Positions 1 through 7,481 of a stretch of DNA of 15,391 nt are shown in pieces; position 1 is the stretch's first letter, and every line of letters begins with the position of its first letter. The DNA comes from JAUREX01 sp044356825. GTDB taxonomy: Bacteria > Pseudomonadota > Alphaproteobacteria > Rhodobacterales > Rhodobacteraceae. The notes beneath the pieces were generated by a model. It was not told where the DNA came from and did not search any database. It worked only from the letters and a program-made list of their open reading frames with translations. The DNA lies in contig JBIKVM010000052.1 of the NCBI GenBank assembly GCA_044356825.1, forward strand, positions 1 to 15,391, in the 5' to 3' direction. The translations under genes and the position numbers were made by a program.

Positions 1-136
1 GATCCCCGGCCTTCTGGCCGCCATCGGCAGGATGCAGGCGACCGAGCGGCTGGTCCTCGATCCCGCCCGCGAGCCGGGCTTCGACTTCGCCGCCTTCGAG
101 GCCGCATGGGCGGCCTTCGAGCGCGCGCGCACCTGA
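1..136 (+). CDS. 3' end of an unidentified gene (partial)
   Basis: An open frame runs from the left window edge (codons starting at base 2) to a TGA at 134-136. It gives about 44 C-terminal residues with a pattern like a terminal amphipathic helix, rich in Ala, Phe and Glu and ending in FERART. Codon use matches the neighbouring genes, with third positions nearly all G or C, which is why I treat it as coding. I see no recognisable domain in this tail and assign no function. It is convergent with the leftward operon that ends at 203. Its relation to that operon cannot be judged from the window. Confidence 0.6.
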   Translation, partial: IPGLLAAIGRMQATERLVLDPAREPGFDFAAFEAAWAAFERART

Positions 137-202
137 ATGCGGCATCCCCGGAAGGGAGGTGCCGAGGTCGCCCGGTCTGACCTTGCGCGAAGGACCGCCG
201 CG

Positions 203-1306
203 TCAGAGACAGCACGCTGCGGCCGCGACATAGGCGCGGGCGCGCGCCGATGTGCCCATCCTCGCATCCATGTAGCCGGTCACATATCCCATGGACAGGC
301 CGTTCTCGGGGTCGGCCGAGCCCTGCGCGCCCCCTGCCCCCCAATGGCCGACCGCCGCGGGGTTCGGCCCGAAGTCGAGCGCGGGCGGGGTGCAGAGCTC
401 CACCCCTTCGCCATAGCGGATCGGGATGCCAAGCACCGGATCGGCGGGGTTCGCCCCCGTCTCGCGCCGCGCCGCGCGCTGGCGCTCGGCAGGGATCAGC
501 GCATCGCGCCAGACGAACTGGCCGTAGATGGTGGCGATCGCGCGCGCCGTCGCATGGCCCGAGCCCGACCCGATCTCGGCCGCCCGCCAGCGGGCCGAGT
601 TGAAGTCTTCGGCCGGGTCGAAGAAGACCATCGAGCGGGCGAAGATCCCGCCCGGATCCTCGGCCAGCGCGCGAAAGAGGCCCGAGGGATCCTCTTGCGT
701 CATGTGCGCGGCGCGCGCCGCCTCGGCGGGGCCGAGCCCGAGGTGGAAATCCGCCCCGAGCGGCGCGGTGACCATCTCGCGCAGCAGACGCGAGAGCGGC
801 CGCACCCCCGCCGCGCGGCAGAGCACCTCGCCCACGAGATGGCCCCAGGTCATGTTGTGATAGACCGGCGGATCGCCCGGGCAGACGGGGTCGGACGCCT
901 CGACCAGCGCGACCATCCGCCCCCAGTCATAAAGATCCCCCGCACTCGCCGGGACGGAAACGGCCGGCAACCCCGCCCGGTGGGTTAGGATCTCGCCGAT
1001 GCGCAGGGCGGGCCGGCGGAAGGCGGGCCAGAGGCTGCCCACGGGGGCTTCGGGGTCGAGCATCCCGCGCGCGATCATCACCTGCGCGAGCAGGCCGAGC
1101 ACGCCCTTCGTGACCGAAAAGCAGCACGCCAGCGTGTCGGGCGCCCAGGGCCTGCCAGGTGCTGCCTCGCCGCCGTGGACCTCGAGCACCACCCGCCCCT
1201 CGTGCATGAGGCAGAGCGCGCCGCGCTCCCCCGCACCGAGGGCGGCGCCGAAGGCCTCGGCGACGGGGGCAAAGCGCGGCTCCCACCAACCCGGGGGGGT
1301 GGCCAT
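203..1306 (-). CDS. Beta-lactamase-fold serine hydrolase (class C / EstB-like esterase or amidase)
   Basis: Predicted 367-residue serine hydrolase of the Beta-lactamase family (class C beta-lactamase, DD-peptidase, family VIII esterase). Residue numbers here count from the GTG one codon upstream. The nucleophile motif SVTK lies near residues 65-68, a Tyr-His-Asn at 150-152 fits the YxN motif, and GHWGAGG at 321-327 stands where KTG, HxG or WGG is found. No signal peptide is visible, so it is probably cytoplasmic and more likely an esterase or amidase than a resistance enzyme. The ATG at 1306 overlaps the TGA of the preceding GMC gene (TGATG). A GTG at 1309 is the alternative start. It is the last gene of the leftward operon, so it probably hydrolyses an ester, lactone or amide bond in the imported compound. 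The family is secure; the substrate is unknown. Confidence 0.85.
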   Translation of the reverse strand: MATPPGWWEPRFAPVAEAFGAALGAGERGALCLMHEGRVVLEVHGGEAAPGRPWAPDTLACCFSVTKGVLGLLAQVMIARGMLDPEAPVGSLWPAFRRPALRIGEILTHRAGLPAVSVPASAGDLYDWGRMVALVEASDPVCPGDPPVYHNMTWGHLVGEVLCRAAGVRPLSRLLREMVTAPLGADFHLGLGPAEAARAAHMTQEDPSGLFRALAEDPGGIFARSMVFFDPAEDFNSARWRAAEIGSGSGHATARAIATIYGQFVWRDALIPAERQRAARRETGANPADPVLGIPIRYGEGVELCTPPALDFGPNPAAVGHWGAGGAQGSADPENGLSMGYVTGYMDARMGTSARARAYVAAAACCL

Positions 1307-2916
1307 CACGCAGGACCGAGCGGCGGGCGGCCGAGGATCATGTCGGCGCCCTTCTCGGCGATCATCATCGTGGGTGCCGAGGTGTTGCCGCCGATGACGC
1401 GGGGCATCACGCTCGCGTCGATGACGCGCAGGCGGTCGATCCCGCGCAGCCTCAGCGACGGGTCGACCACAGCCCCCGCATCGCTGCCCATCCGGCAGGT
1501 ACCGACAGGGTGGAAGATCGTGTTCGCCCCCTGCCGCACCCAGGCGTCGATCCCGCCATCCGTCGCCAGTTCCTCGGGCGCTGGGCTCAGATGCGCCCGC
1601 TGATAGCGCGCGAGCGCCGGGTTGGCGCCGATCCGCGCCGCGAGCCGCACGCCGTCGCGCAGGCAGATGCGGTCGGCCTCGGCCTCGAGATAGCGGGGAT
1701 CTATCCGCGGGGGGCGCGCGGGGTCGCCTGACTCGATCGCGATCTCGCCGCGGCTTTCGGGGCGGAGCTGGTAGAAGTTGATGAGATAGCCGTGCTGGCC
1801 CTGCCCCTTCTGCGTCGTCTCGAGCGAGAGGCCCGGCACGAAGGTGATGTGGATGTCGGGGATGGCGAGATCGGCGCGCGTGCGCAGGAAGCCCCCCGCC
1901 TCGAGCGGGACCGCCGCCATCGGCCCGGTTCCGGCAAGGAGCGCGCGCGCCAGCGCGACCAGCGCGCGGTCGGGGCGGAAGAGGCCGTAGAGCGTGACAG
2001 GGGCGTTGCAGGCATAGGTCAGGTAGACGCCGAGATGATCTTGCAGGTTCTGCCCGACCCCCGGCAGATCGTGCACGACAGGCACGCCCGCGCGCTGGAG
2101 CACCGCGCCCGGCCCGATCCCCGAAAGCTGGAGAAGCTGGGGCGAATTGATCGCCCCGCCCGCGAGGATGACCTCGCCCCGCGCGCGCACGGTCCGAACC
2201 TCTCCGTCGCGCAACACCTCGACCCCGACGGCGCGCCGGCCTTCGAGGATCACCTTGGTCGCGAGCGTCCCGGTCCAGACGGCAAGGTTTGCCCGCCCGA
2301 GCGCCGGGCGCAGGAAGGCGGTCGCCGCACTCTCGCGCCGGCCGTCGCGGATGTTGAAGTCATAGAGGCCGAGCCCCTCCTGCCGCGCGCCGTTGAAGTC
2401 GGCATTGTCGGGCGCCCCCTCGGCCCGGCCGGCCGCGAGGAAGGCCGCATAGAGCGGGTTCTCGCCCCGCGCGCGCACCGTGCGCAGCGGACCCCCGACG
2501 CCGTGATGGGGGTCGCCCGCGCGATCGGGGTTGTCCTCGGAGCGGCGGAAATAGGGCAGCACCTCGGCGTGCGACCAGCCCGCGCAGCCCTCGGCCGCCC
2601 AGCCGTCATAGTCGGCGGCGTTGCCGCGCATGTACATCATGCCGTTGATCGAGGACGACCCGCCCAGAAGCCGCCCGCGCGGCCATCGGATCTGCCGCCC
2701 GTCGAGGCCGGGCTGTGCGGTAGTGACGTAGTTCCAGTTCGTCCGCCGATACCAATAGGCCGCCCCCGCGAGGATGGGCAAGCGGAAGATCGGGTTGCGA
2801 TCGCCCCCGCCCGCCTCAATCAGGAGAACCCGCTGGCGGCCATCCTCGGACAGCCGGTTGGCAAGGACGCATCCGGCCGAGCCCGCGCCGACGATCACAT
2901 GGTCGAATTCGTCCAT
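1306..2916 (-). CDS. GMC-family FAD-dependent oxidoreductase (choline/alcohol dehydrogenase-like)
   Basis: A 536-residue glucose-methanol-choline oxidoreductase, the usual length for bacterial choline or alcohol dehydrogenases of this family. It oxidises a hydroxyl to an aldehyde or ketone using FAD. The N-terminal Rossmann motif GAGSAG is at 10-15, with a Glu ending strand 2 (LLIEAGG) near residue 34. GMC signature 1 (GRLLGGSSSINGMMYMRG) is at 81-98 and signature 2 (GGAINSPQLLQLSGIGP) at 253-269. The catalytic pair is visible at the C-terminus: His469 in FHPVGTCRMG and Asn511 in GGNTSAP. No export signal is seen. The ATG at 2916 has GAGGGGA about ten bases upstream. It lies 22 bp after the SDR gene and overlaps the serine hydrolase start. 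Alcohol oxidation of the imported substrate is inferred. BetA itself is unlikely because no glycine-betaine genes are nearby. Confidence 0.92.
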   Translation of the reverse strand: MDEFDHVIVGAGSAGCVLANRLSEDGRQRVLLIEAGGGDRNPIFRLPILAGAAYWYRRTNWNYVTTAQPGLDGRQIRWPRGRLLGGSSSINGMMYMRGNAADYDGWAAEGCAGWSHAEVLPYFRRSEDNPDRAGDPHHGVGGPLRTVRARGENPLYAAFLAAGRAEGAPDNADFNGARQEGLGLYDFNIRDGRRESAATAFLRPALGRANLAVWTGTLATKVILEGRRAVGVEVLRDGEVRTVRARGEVILAGGAINSPQLLQLSGIGPGAVLQRAGVPVVHDLPGVGQNLQDHLGVYLTYACNAPVTLYGLFRPDRALVALARALLAGTGPMAAVPLEAGGFLRTRADLAIPDIHITFVPGLSLETTQKGQGQHGYLINFYQLRPESRGEIAIESGDPARPPRIDPRYLEAEADRICLRDGVRLAARIGANPALARYQRAHLSPAPEELATDGGIDAWVRQGANTIFHPVGTCRMGSDAGAVVDPSLRLRGIDRLRVIDASVMPRVIGGNTSAPTMMIAEKGADMILGRPPLGPA

Positions 2917-2938
2917 CGCCTGCCGTCCCCTCGTGCCG

Positions 2939-3703
2939 TCAATAGGGAAACTCGGCCCCGTTCATCGCCAGCGCCTGCCCCGAGACGTATTCGGCCTCGG
3001 GCGAGGCCAGCCACGAGACCGCGGCCGCCACATCCTCGGGCGTGCCGAAGCGGCCCCATGGCACGCTCGCGCGGAAGCCCTCGACCACCTCGGCCGGCGT
3101 GCGCCCCGAGACCGCCGCGAAGCCCGCCGCGATGCCGCCCCAGAAGGGCGTCTCGATATGGCCCGGAACGTAGGAGTTGACGCGGATCCGGTGGGGGGCA
3201 AGCTCGATCGCCATCGTCTGCGTGAGGTTGATGATCGCGGCCTTGGAGGCGCAGTAATGGGCAAGGTTCGGCACGCCGCGCCGCCCCGCCCCCGATGCCG
3301 CGTTGATGATGACGCCGCCCCGCCCGCGCGCGATCATCGCCCGCGCCGCCGCCCGCCCGGCCAGAAAGACCGAGTCGATGTTGACCGACATCACCCGCCG
3401 CCATTCGTCGAAGGACATCTCGACAAAGGGTGTGACCTTGATGATGCCCGCGTTCGCCACCATCGCATCGAGCCCGCCGTTGCGCGCGACATGCCCGGCG
3501 ACCGCGGCCTCGAGCGCCACCTCGTCGGTCGCGTCGCCCGTGACGGCGTGGTAGCGCGGATCGCTGATCGTGCCCGGCTGCAGATCGAAGCCCGTGACCG
3601 AGGCGCCCTCGGACAGGAAGCGCCGCGCGATGCCTTCGCCGATGCCGCTTGCCGCACCGGTGACGAAGGCGGACCGGCCGGCGTGGCGGGTCGGGTCGCT
3701 CAT
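2939..3703 (-). CDS. Short-chain dehydrogenase/reductase (SDR), classical type
   Basis: A 254-residue classical SDR. The cofactor motif TGAASGIG is at 15-22, and Asp40 in GFDLQ ends strand 2, favouring NAD(H) over NADP(H). NAG is at 84-86, the catalytic Ser at about 137 (NAASG), and Tyr150/Lys154 form YCASK. The stretch AIELAPHRIRVNSYVPGHIETP (165-186) is typical of the family. It likely interconverts an alcohol and a ketone, or acts on a carbonyl formed by the adjacent GMC enzyme. The start ATG at 3703 forms an ATGA overlap with the stop of the ABC ATPase and has a strong GGAGGAG ribosome-binding site. It therefore belongs to the transporter operon. The substrate cannot be told from the sequence. 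Confidence 0.93.
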   Translation of the reverse strand: MSDPTRHAGRSAFVTGAASGIGEGIARRFLSEGASVTGFDLQPGTISDPRYHAVTGDATDEVALEAAVAGHVARNGGLDAMVANAGIIKVTPFVEMSFDEWRRVMSVNIDSVFLAGRAAARAMIARGRGGVIINAASGAGRRGVPNLAHYCASKAAIINLTQTMAIELAPHRIRVNSYVPGHIETPFWGGIAAGFAAVSGRTPAEVVEGFRASVPWGRFGTPEDVAAAVSWLASPEAEYVSGQALAMNGAEFPY

Positions 3704-5508
3704 GACATCTCCTCCATCCGCGGGATCTCGTCGGCGAGTGCGCGCACGCAGCGCACCTCGCGACCGTCGGGCAGGGTTTGCAGCGTCTGCGGCATCTGGC
3801 GGCAGCGGTCCTCGGCATGCGGACAGCGCCCGGCGAGGTAGCAGCCCTTGGGCGGATCGATCGGCGAGGGGATCTCGCCCGACAGCGCCTCGGCGACCTT
3901 GCGATCCACCCGCCGGCGGGTCGGATCGGGAAAGAGATGCGCCGAGAGGAGCGCCTGCGAATAGGGGTGGCGGGGGTCGGTGAAGATCTGCTCGACCGTC
4001 CCCTGCTCGACGATCTGGCCGAGATACATGACTGCCACCCGCTGGCAGAGATAGCGCACCGTCGTCAGATCGTGGCTGATGAAGAGGAAGGCGATCCCGA
4101 GTTCCGCCTGAAGCCGCGCGAGCAGCGCCACGAGCGAGGCGCGCGCCCGGGGCGCGAGGACCGAGGTCGGCTCATCGAGCACGACGAATTCGGGCCGCAG
4201 GATGAGTGCCCGCGCGATGTTGACCCGCTGGAGCGTCGAGGCCCCGAGCCCCTTCGGCACCCGGTCGAGGAGCGCGGGATCGAGATCGACGAGGCGCAGC
4301 GCCGCGGCCGCGCGGTCGCGCCGTTCCGTGCCATTGCCCCCGCCGTGGACCTCGAGCGGTTCCTCGAGCAGCCGCGCGATGGTCCAGCGCGGATCGAGGC
4401 TGTCGAAGGGATCCTGAAAGACGATCTGCATCCTCGAGCGGAAGCGGCGCAGGTCCGCCCGGCCAAGCCCCGAGATGTCGGTGCCCGCGATCACGACGCG
4501 CCCCGCCGTCGGCGGGATGAGGTGCAGCAGGCAGCGCCCCACCGTCGTCTTGCCCGACCCGGACTCGCCCACGAGCGCCACCGCCTCGCCCCGCCCGATC
4601 GTGAGCGAGACGCGATCGACCGCCTGCACCACCTTGTCGGAGTGGCGCAGCGGGAAGTGCTTGGTCAGCGCCTCGGTCCGCACGAAGGGCTCAGGCGCCG
4701 CGATCTGAGCCGGAAAGCCCCGCCCACGCTCGCGAAAGAGCCGCAGCACATCGCGCGAATACTCGTGCCGGGGGTCGGCGAAGAAGTCGCGCACCGGCGC
4801 ATCCTCGACGATCCTGCCGTCATGGAGGACAAGCACCCGGTCGCAATAGTTGGCGATGATCCCGAGATCCTGCGTCACAAGCAGCATGGCCGAGCCCGTG
4901 TCCTGCACGGTGCGCCACATCTCGTCGAGGAACTGCGCCTGGATCGTGACGTCAAGGCCACTCGTCGGTTCGTCGGCGATGAGCAGCTTCGGCCGGGACG
5001 ACAGCGCCATGGCGATGAGCGCGCGCTGCGCCATCCCGCCCGAGAGTTCGTGGGCGAAACTGTCGACGCGCCGCTCGGGGTCGTTGATGCCGACAAGGCG
5101 CAGCATCTCGACGGCCTGGCGGCGCGCCTCGGCCGGGGTGGCGCTGTTGTGGGCACGATAGACGTTCGCGATCTGGGTGCCGACGCGCAACATCGGGTTC
5201 AGCGCGCCGCGCGGGTTCTGCACGATCACGCCGATATCGCGGCCGCGGATCGCGCGCACCTCGTGCTCGGAAAGCTTGAGCAGATCGCGCCCCTCGAACA
5301 CCACCTCGCCCGCGGTGATCCGCCCGGGCGGACGGGCGAGGCCCAGAAGCGCCAGCGCCACTGTCGACTTGCCAGACCCCGCATCGCCGACAAGGCCCAC
5401 GACCTCGCGCCGGCGGATCTCGAAATCGACCCCAGCCACCGGGCGCACCGGCCCCGCCGCCGTGGCATAGCTGACCTCGAGGCCGCGCACGCGCAGGAGG
5501 CTGTCCAT
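3700..5508 (-). CDS. Fused two-domain ABC importer ATPase (DppD-DppF/GsiA type) with one degenerate ATP site
   Basis: A 602-residue fusion of two peptide-importer ATPases that should power the adjacent permeases from the cytoplasmic face. NBD1 has Walker A GDAGSGKST at 41-49, signature LSGGM at 155-159, Walker B LLIADE at 175-180 and D-loop SGLD at 183-186. Its switch position is Gln213 (VTQD) instead of His. NBD2 has Walker A GESGSGKTT at 314-322, Walker B VVLDE at 442-446 and switch His479 (ISHD). Its signature reads LGAST (421-425) and its D-loop SVLAP (449-453). Cys556, 562, 569 and 587 match the C-terminal cysteine cluster of Dpp/Opp ATPases, reported to bind an iron-sulfur cluster. The ATG at 5508 overlaps the permease stop (TGATG). 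A longer reading to 5655 was rejected because it runs inside the permease gene. Dpp/Opp family assignment is firm; the substrate is unknown. Confidence 0.93.
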   Translation of the reverse strand: MDSLLRVRGLEVSYATAAGPVRPVAGVDFEIRRREVVGLVGDAGSGKSTVALALLGLARPPGRITAGEVVFEGRDLLKLSEHEVRAIRGRDIGVIVQNPRGALNPMLRVGTQIANVYRAHNSATPAEARRQAVEMLRLVGINDPERRVDSFAHELSGGMAQRALIAMALSSRPKLLIADEPTSGLDVTIQAQFLDEMWRTVQDTGSAMLLVTQDLGIIANYCDRVLVLHDGRIVEDAPVRDFFADPRHEYSRDVLRLFRERGRGFPAQIAAPEPFVRTEALTKHFPLRHSDKVVQAVDRVSLTIGRGEAVALVGESGSGKTTVGRCLLHLIPPTAGRVVIAGTDISGLGRADLRRFRSRMQIVFQDPFDSLDPRWTIARLLEEPLEVHGGGNGTERRDRAAAALRLVDLDPALLDRVPKGLGASTLQRVNIARALILRPEFVVLDEPTSVLAPRARASLVALLARLQAELGIAFLFISHDLTTVRYLCQRVAVMYLGQIVEQGTVEQIFTDPRHPYSQALLSAHLFPDPTRRRVDRKVAEALSGEIPSPIDPPKGCYLAGRCPHAEDRCRQMPQTLQTLPDGREVRCVRALADEIPRMEEMS

Positions 5509-6395
5509 CAGTTGCCCTCGTAGCGCCGTTCGAGCGCGTTGCCGAGCACCGCGAAGCCGAACACCGTGAGGCTGATCGCGATACCCGGGAATACCGAGGG
5601 CCACCATTCGCCCAGCACGATCTGGTTGGCGCCCGTCGAGATCATGAGGCCCCATTCGGGCGTCGGCGGCCGCACGCCTGCGCCGACGAACGAAAGCCCG
5701 GCCGTGAGCAGGATCGCAAACCCTATCGTGACCGAGGACTGGATCAGCGCCGGCGTCAGCGAATTGGGCAGCACATGGCGCAGCGCGATCACGATCTCGG
5801 GCTGGCCGATGGCGCGAGCGGCCTCGACAAAGCCGCGCGCCGATTGCGCGAGCACCTCGGCCCGCGTCAGACGGACATAGATCGGCACATAGACGAAGGC
5901 GAGCGCGATGACGATGTTGGCCGTGGACCGCCCCGCGAGCGCCACGAGCACCATGGCCGAGATGAAGACCGGGAAGGATTGCATCACGTCCGAGACGCGC
6001 ATCAGAAGTTCGGTCGCCCAGTTGCGGAAATACCCCGCGACCAGCCCGAGCAGCACCCCGACCCCGAGGCTCAGCGCATTGGCGAGAAGGGCGATGACCA
6101 GATCGGTCCGCGGTGCCGCGATGACGCGCGAAAAGACGTCGTAGCCGCTCGCATCCGTGCCCATCCAGTGCGGCGGATGCTCGAGCGTCCCGCCGATCCA
6201 GCCGACGAGCAGCCCCGGGATCTCGAGCGGCCCCGGCGGCGGCACCGCGACGCGCGGGGTGGTCAGCGTCGGATCATAGGGGCCGATCACCGGCCCGATC
6301 ACGGCGAGGATGCACACGACGGCCACGATCGCAATCCCGATCCGCAGGAGCGGATCGGGGCGGGTGGCACGGCCCTGGGGTGCGGGGGCGGTCAA
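5508..6395 (-). CDS. ABC importer permease, DppC/OppC type (TTG start)
   Basis: A 295-residue inner-membrane permease of the binding-protein-dependent family, partner of the upstream DppB-type subunit. TM1 spans about residues 17-38. A DppC-like segment HPPHWMGTDASGYDVFSRVI is at 73-92, and further hydrophobic helices lie near 98-121, 140-155, 158-174, 221-240 and 266-287. The coupling (EAA) loop EAARAIG is at 191-197. The start is taken as TTG at 6395-6393. It forms a TTGA overlap with the DppB stop, has GAGGG about eight bases upstream, and is the only nearby start that keeps TM1. The next in-frame candidate, a GTG in the middle of TM1, would truncate it. The frame stays open upstream to 6959, but that part is only a shadow of dppB. 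Confidence 0.9.
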   Translation of the reverse strand: MTAPAPQGRATRPDPLLRIGIAIVAVVCILAVIGPVIGPYDPTLTTPRVAVPPPGPLEIPGLLVGWIGGTLEHPPHWMGTDASGYDVFSRVIAAPRTDLVIALLANALSLGVGVLLGLVAGYFRNWATELLMRVSDVMQSFPVFISAMVLVALAGRSTANIVIALAFVYVPIYVRLTRAEVLAQSARGFVEAARAIGQPEIVIALRHVLPNSLTPALIQSSVTIGFAILLTAGLSFVGAGVRPPTPEWGLMISTGANQIVLGEWWPSVFPGIAISLTVFGFAVLGNALERRYEGN

Positions 6396-7420
6396 TGCGC
6401 GACCCTCGGGTCGATCGCGGCGTGGATGAGGTCGAGCCCGAGATAGACGAGCAGCGAGATCGCCGTGATCACGAGCACCACGCCCTGGATGGCGGGGTAG
6501 TCGAAGGAAAGCACCGAGCGCACCGCATACTGTCCGATCCCGCCCAGCGAAAAGACGCTTTCGACGAGGACAGCGCCCGAGAGCATGAAGCCATAGAGGA
6601 TGCCGATCAGCGTCATCGACGGCGCCATCGCCGCGCGCAGCGCATAGCGCGCCACCCGGCTGCGCGGCAGGCCCGCGGCATTGGCATAGAGCACGAAATC
6701 CGATTGCAGCGCGCGCAACATGTTCTGGCGCACCATCTTGATGATCGGCCCCGACAGGATGAAGGCCAGCACCGCCACCGGCAGCATGAGGTGATGGAGC
6801 GCCTCGAGGAACTTGTCCACCCGGCCGGCGAGCAGCGTGTCGATCAGCATGAAGCCCGTGACGACATCGGGCGGCGTGGTGATGGGCGAGAGCCGCCCGA
6901 GAGGCGGCGGCGCGATCCCGAGCTGATAGAAGAAGACATAGACGAAGAGCAGCCCCCACCAGAATTCGGGCTGGGAGCCGGCAAAGAGCGAATAGATGAA
7001 CACGCCCCGGTCCGCCCGCCCGCCGGGATTGAGCGCGCCGAGCATGCCCACCGGCACCGCAATGGCAAAGGCCACGAGAAAGCCCAGCGTGATGAGTTCG
7101 AGCGTGACCGGCAGATAGGTCAGGATCTCGGTCATGACGGGCGTGTTCGTGACCCAGCTTGTCCCGAGCGTGCCCTGGAGCATGCCGGCCGCCCGGTCGG
7201 GGTTGAAGCCGAGATAGGTCGCAAGCTGCTCGAGGATCGGCCGGTCCACCCCGAGAAGGGCGGCGGCCTGGTCGTAGGCCTCGGTGCTCGCGTTCATGCC
7301 GACGAGGCGGCTCACGGGATCGGCGGGCAGGAGGCGGATGATGAAGAAGACCGCGATGGTCAGGCCGGCCAGCTGGAGCACGCCGATCAGGAGCCGTCGG
7401 ACGATATAGCGCAGAAGCAT
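6392..7420 (-). CDS. ABC importer permease, DppB/OppB type
   Basis: A 342-residue inner-membrane permease of the peptide/nickel importer family. It begins with the characteristic MLLRYIVRRLL and TM1 at about 10-31, followed by the periplasmic stretch LLPADPVSRLVG. The coupling loop region (ANAAGLPRSRVARYALRAAM) precedes SGAVLVESVFSLGGIG, a conserved C-terminal segment of DppB-like proteins. Several hydrophobic helices between these features fit the usual six-TM topology. The ATG at 7420 has only a weak purine-rich upstream sequence. The gene starts 61 bp after the binding-protein gene, across a strong hairpin that may lower its expression. It overlaps the DppC-type gene by four bases. Peptides, opines, nickel chelates or other small solutes are possible substrates. 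Confidence 0.94.
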   Translation of the reverse strand: MLLRYIVRRLLIGVLQLAGLTIAVFFIIRLLPADPVSRLVGMNASTEAYDQAAALLGVDRPILEQLATYLGFNPDRAAGMLQGTLGTSWVTNTPVMTEILTYLPVTLELITLGFLVAFAIAVPVGMLGALNPGGRADRGVFIYSLFAGSQPEFWWGLLFVYVFFYQLGIAPPPLGRLSPITTPPDVVTGFMLIDTLLAGRVDKFLEALHHLMLPVAVLAFILSGPIIKMVRQNMLRALQSDFVLYANAAGLPRSRVARYALRAAMAPSMTLIGILYGFMLSGAVLVESVFSLGGIGQYAVRSVLSFDYPAIQGVVLVITAISLLVYLGLDLIHAAIDPRVAH

Positions 7421-7444
7421 CGCTGGGTGCCGTCCGTTCGCGGG

Positions 7445-7475
7445 AAAAGGCCCGGGGGCGATGCGCCCCCGGGCC
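7445..7475 (-). terminator. Intercistronic hairpin with T-run (attenuating terminator or mRNA stabiliser)
   Basis: A perfect 12-bp inverted repeat (arms 7449-7460 and 7464-7475, GGCCCGGGGGCG and its complement) flanks a 3-base loop. On the leftward transcript it is followed at once by TTTT (7448-7445). It lies in the 61-bp gap between the binding-protein stop and the permease start. Such hairpins after binding-protein genes commonly stabilise the upstream mRNA or terminate part of transcription, so that the binding protein is made in excess over the membrane subunits. The T-run is short, so partial rather than complete termination is likely. Confidence 0.75.
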
Positions 7476-7481
7476 GGATGA

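Noticed and set aside
137..202. Possible terminator between the convergent genes
   Set aside because: Only short imperfect inverted repeats such as GGTCtGACC are present, with no T-run, so no terminator is called.
137..988. Rightward open frame starting just after the partial first gene
   Set aside because: It is antisense to the serine hydrolase, Arg/Ala/His-rich, and lacks family features and a convincing ribosome-binding site.
1792..3180. Rightward open frame of 462 codons opposite the GMC and SDR genes
   Set aside because: It crosses two well-supported genes on the other strand, has no recognisable motif, and its composition is typical of a GC-rich shadow.
3700..5508. Possible frameshift or sequencing error explaining the degenerate NBD2 signature
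   Set aside because: The frame continues cleanly on both sides, with Walker B, switch His and the cysteine cluster intact, so the LGAST reading appears genuine.
3778..5523. Long rightward open frame (581 codons) opposite the ABC ATPase
   Set aside because: It is an antisense shadow produced by high GC. It has biased Arg/His/Asp composition and no domain, while the opposite strand has unmistakable ABC motifs.
5509..5655. N-terminal extension of the ABC ATPase to 5655
   Set aside because: The added 49 residues lie inside the DppC-type gene and resemble no ABC N-terminus. The ATG at 5508 overlaps the permease stop and begins a standard NBD.
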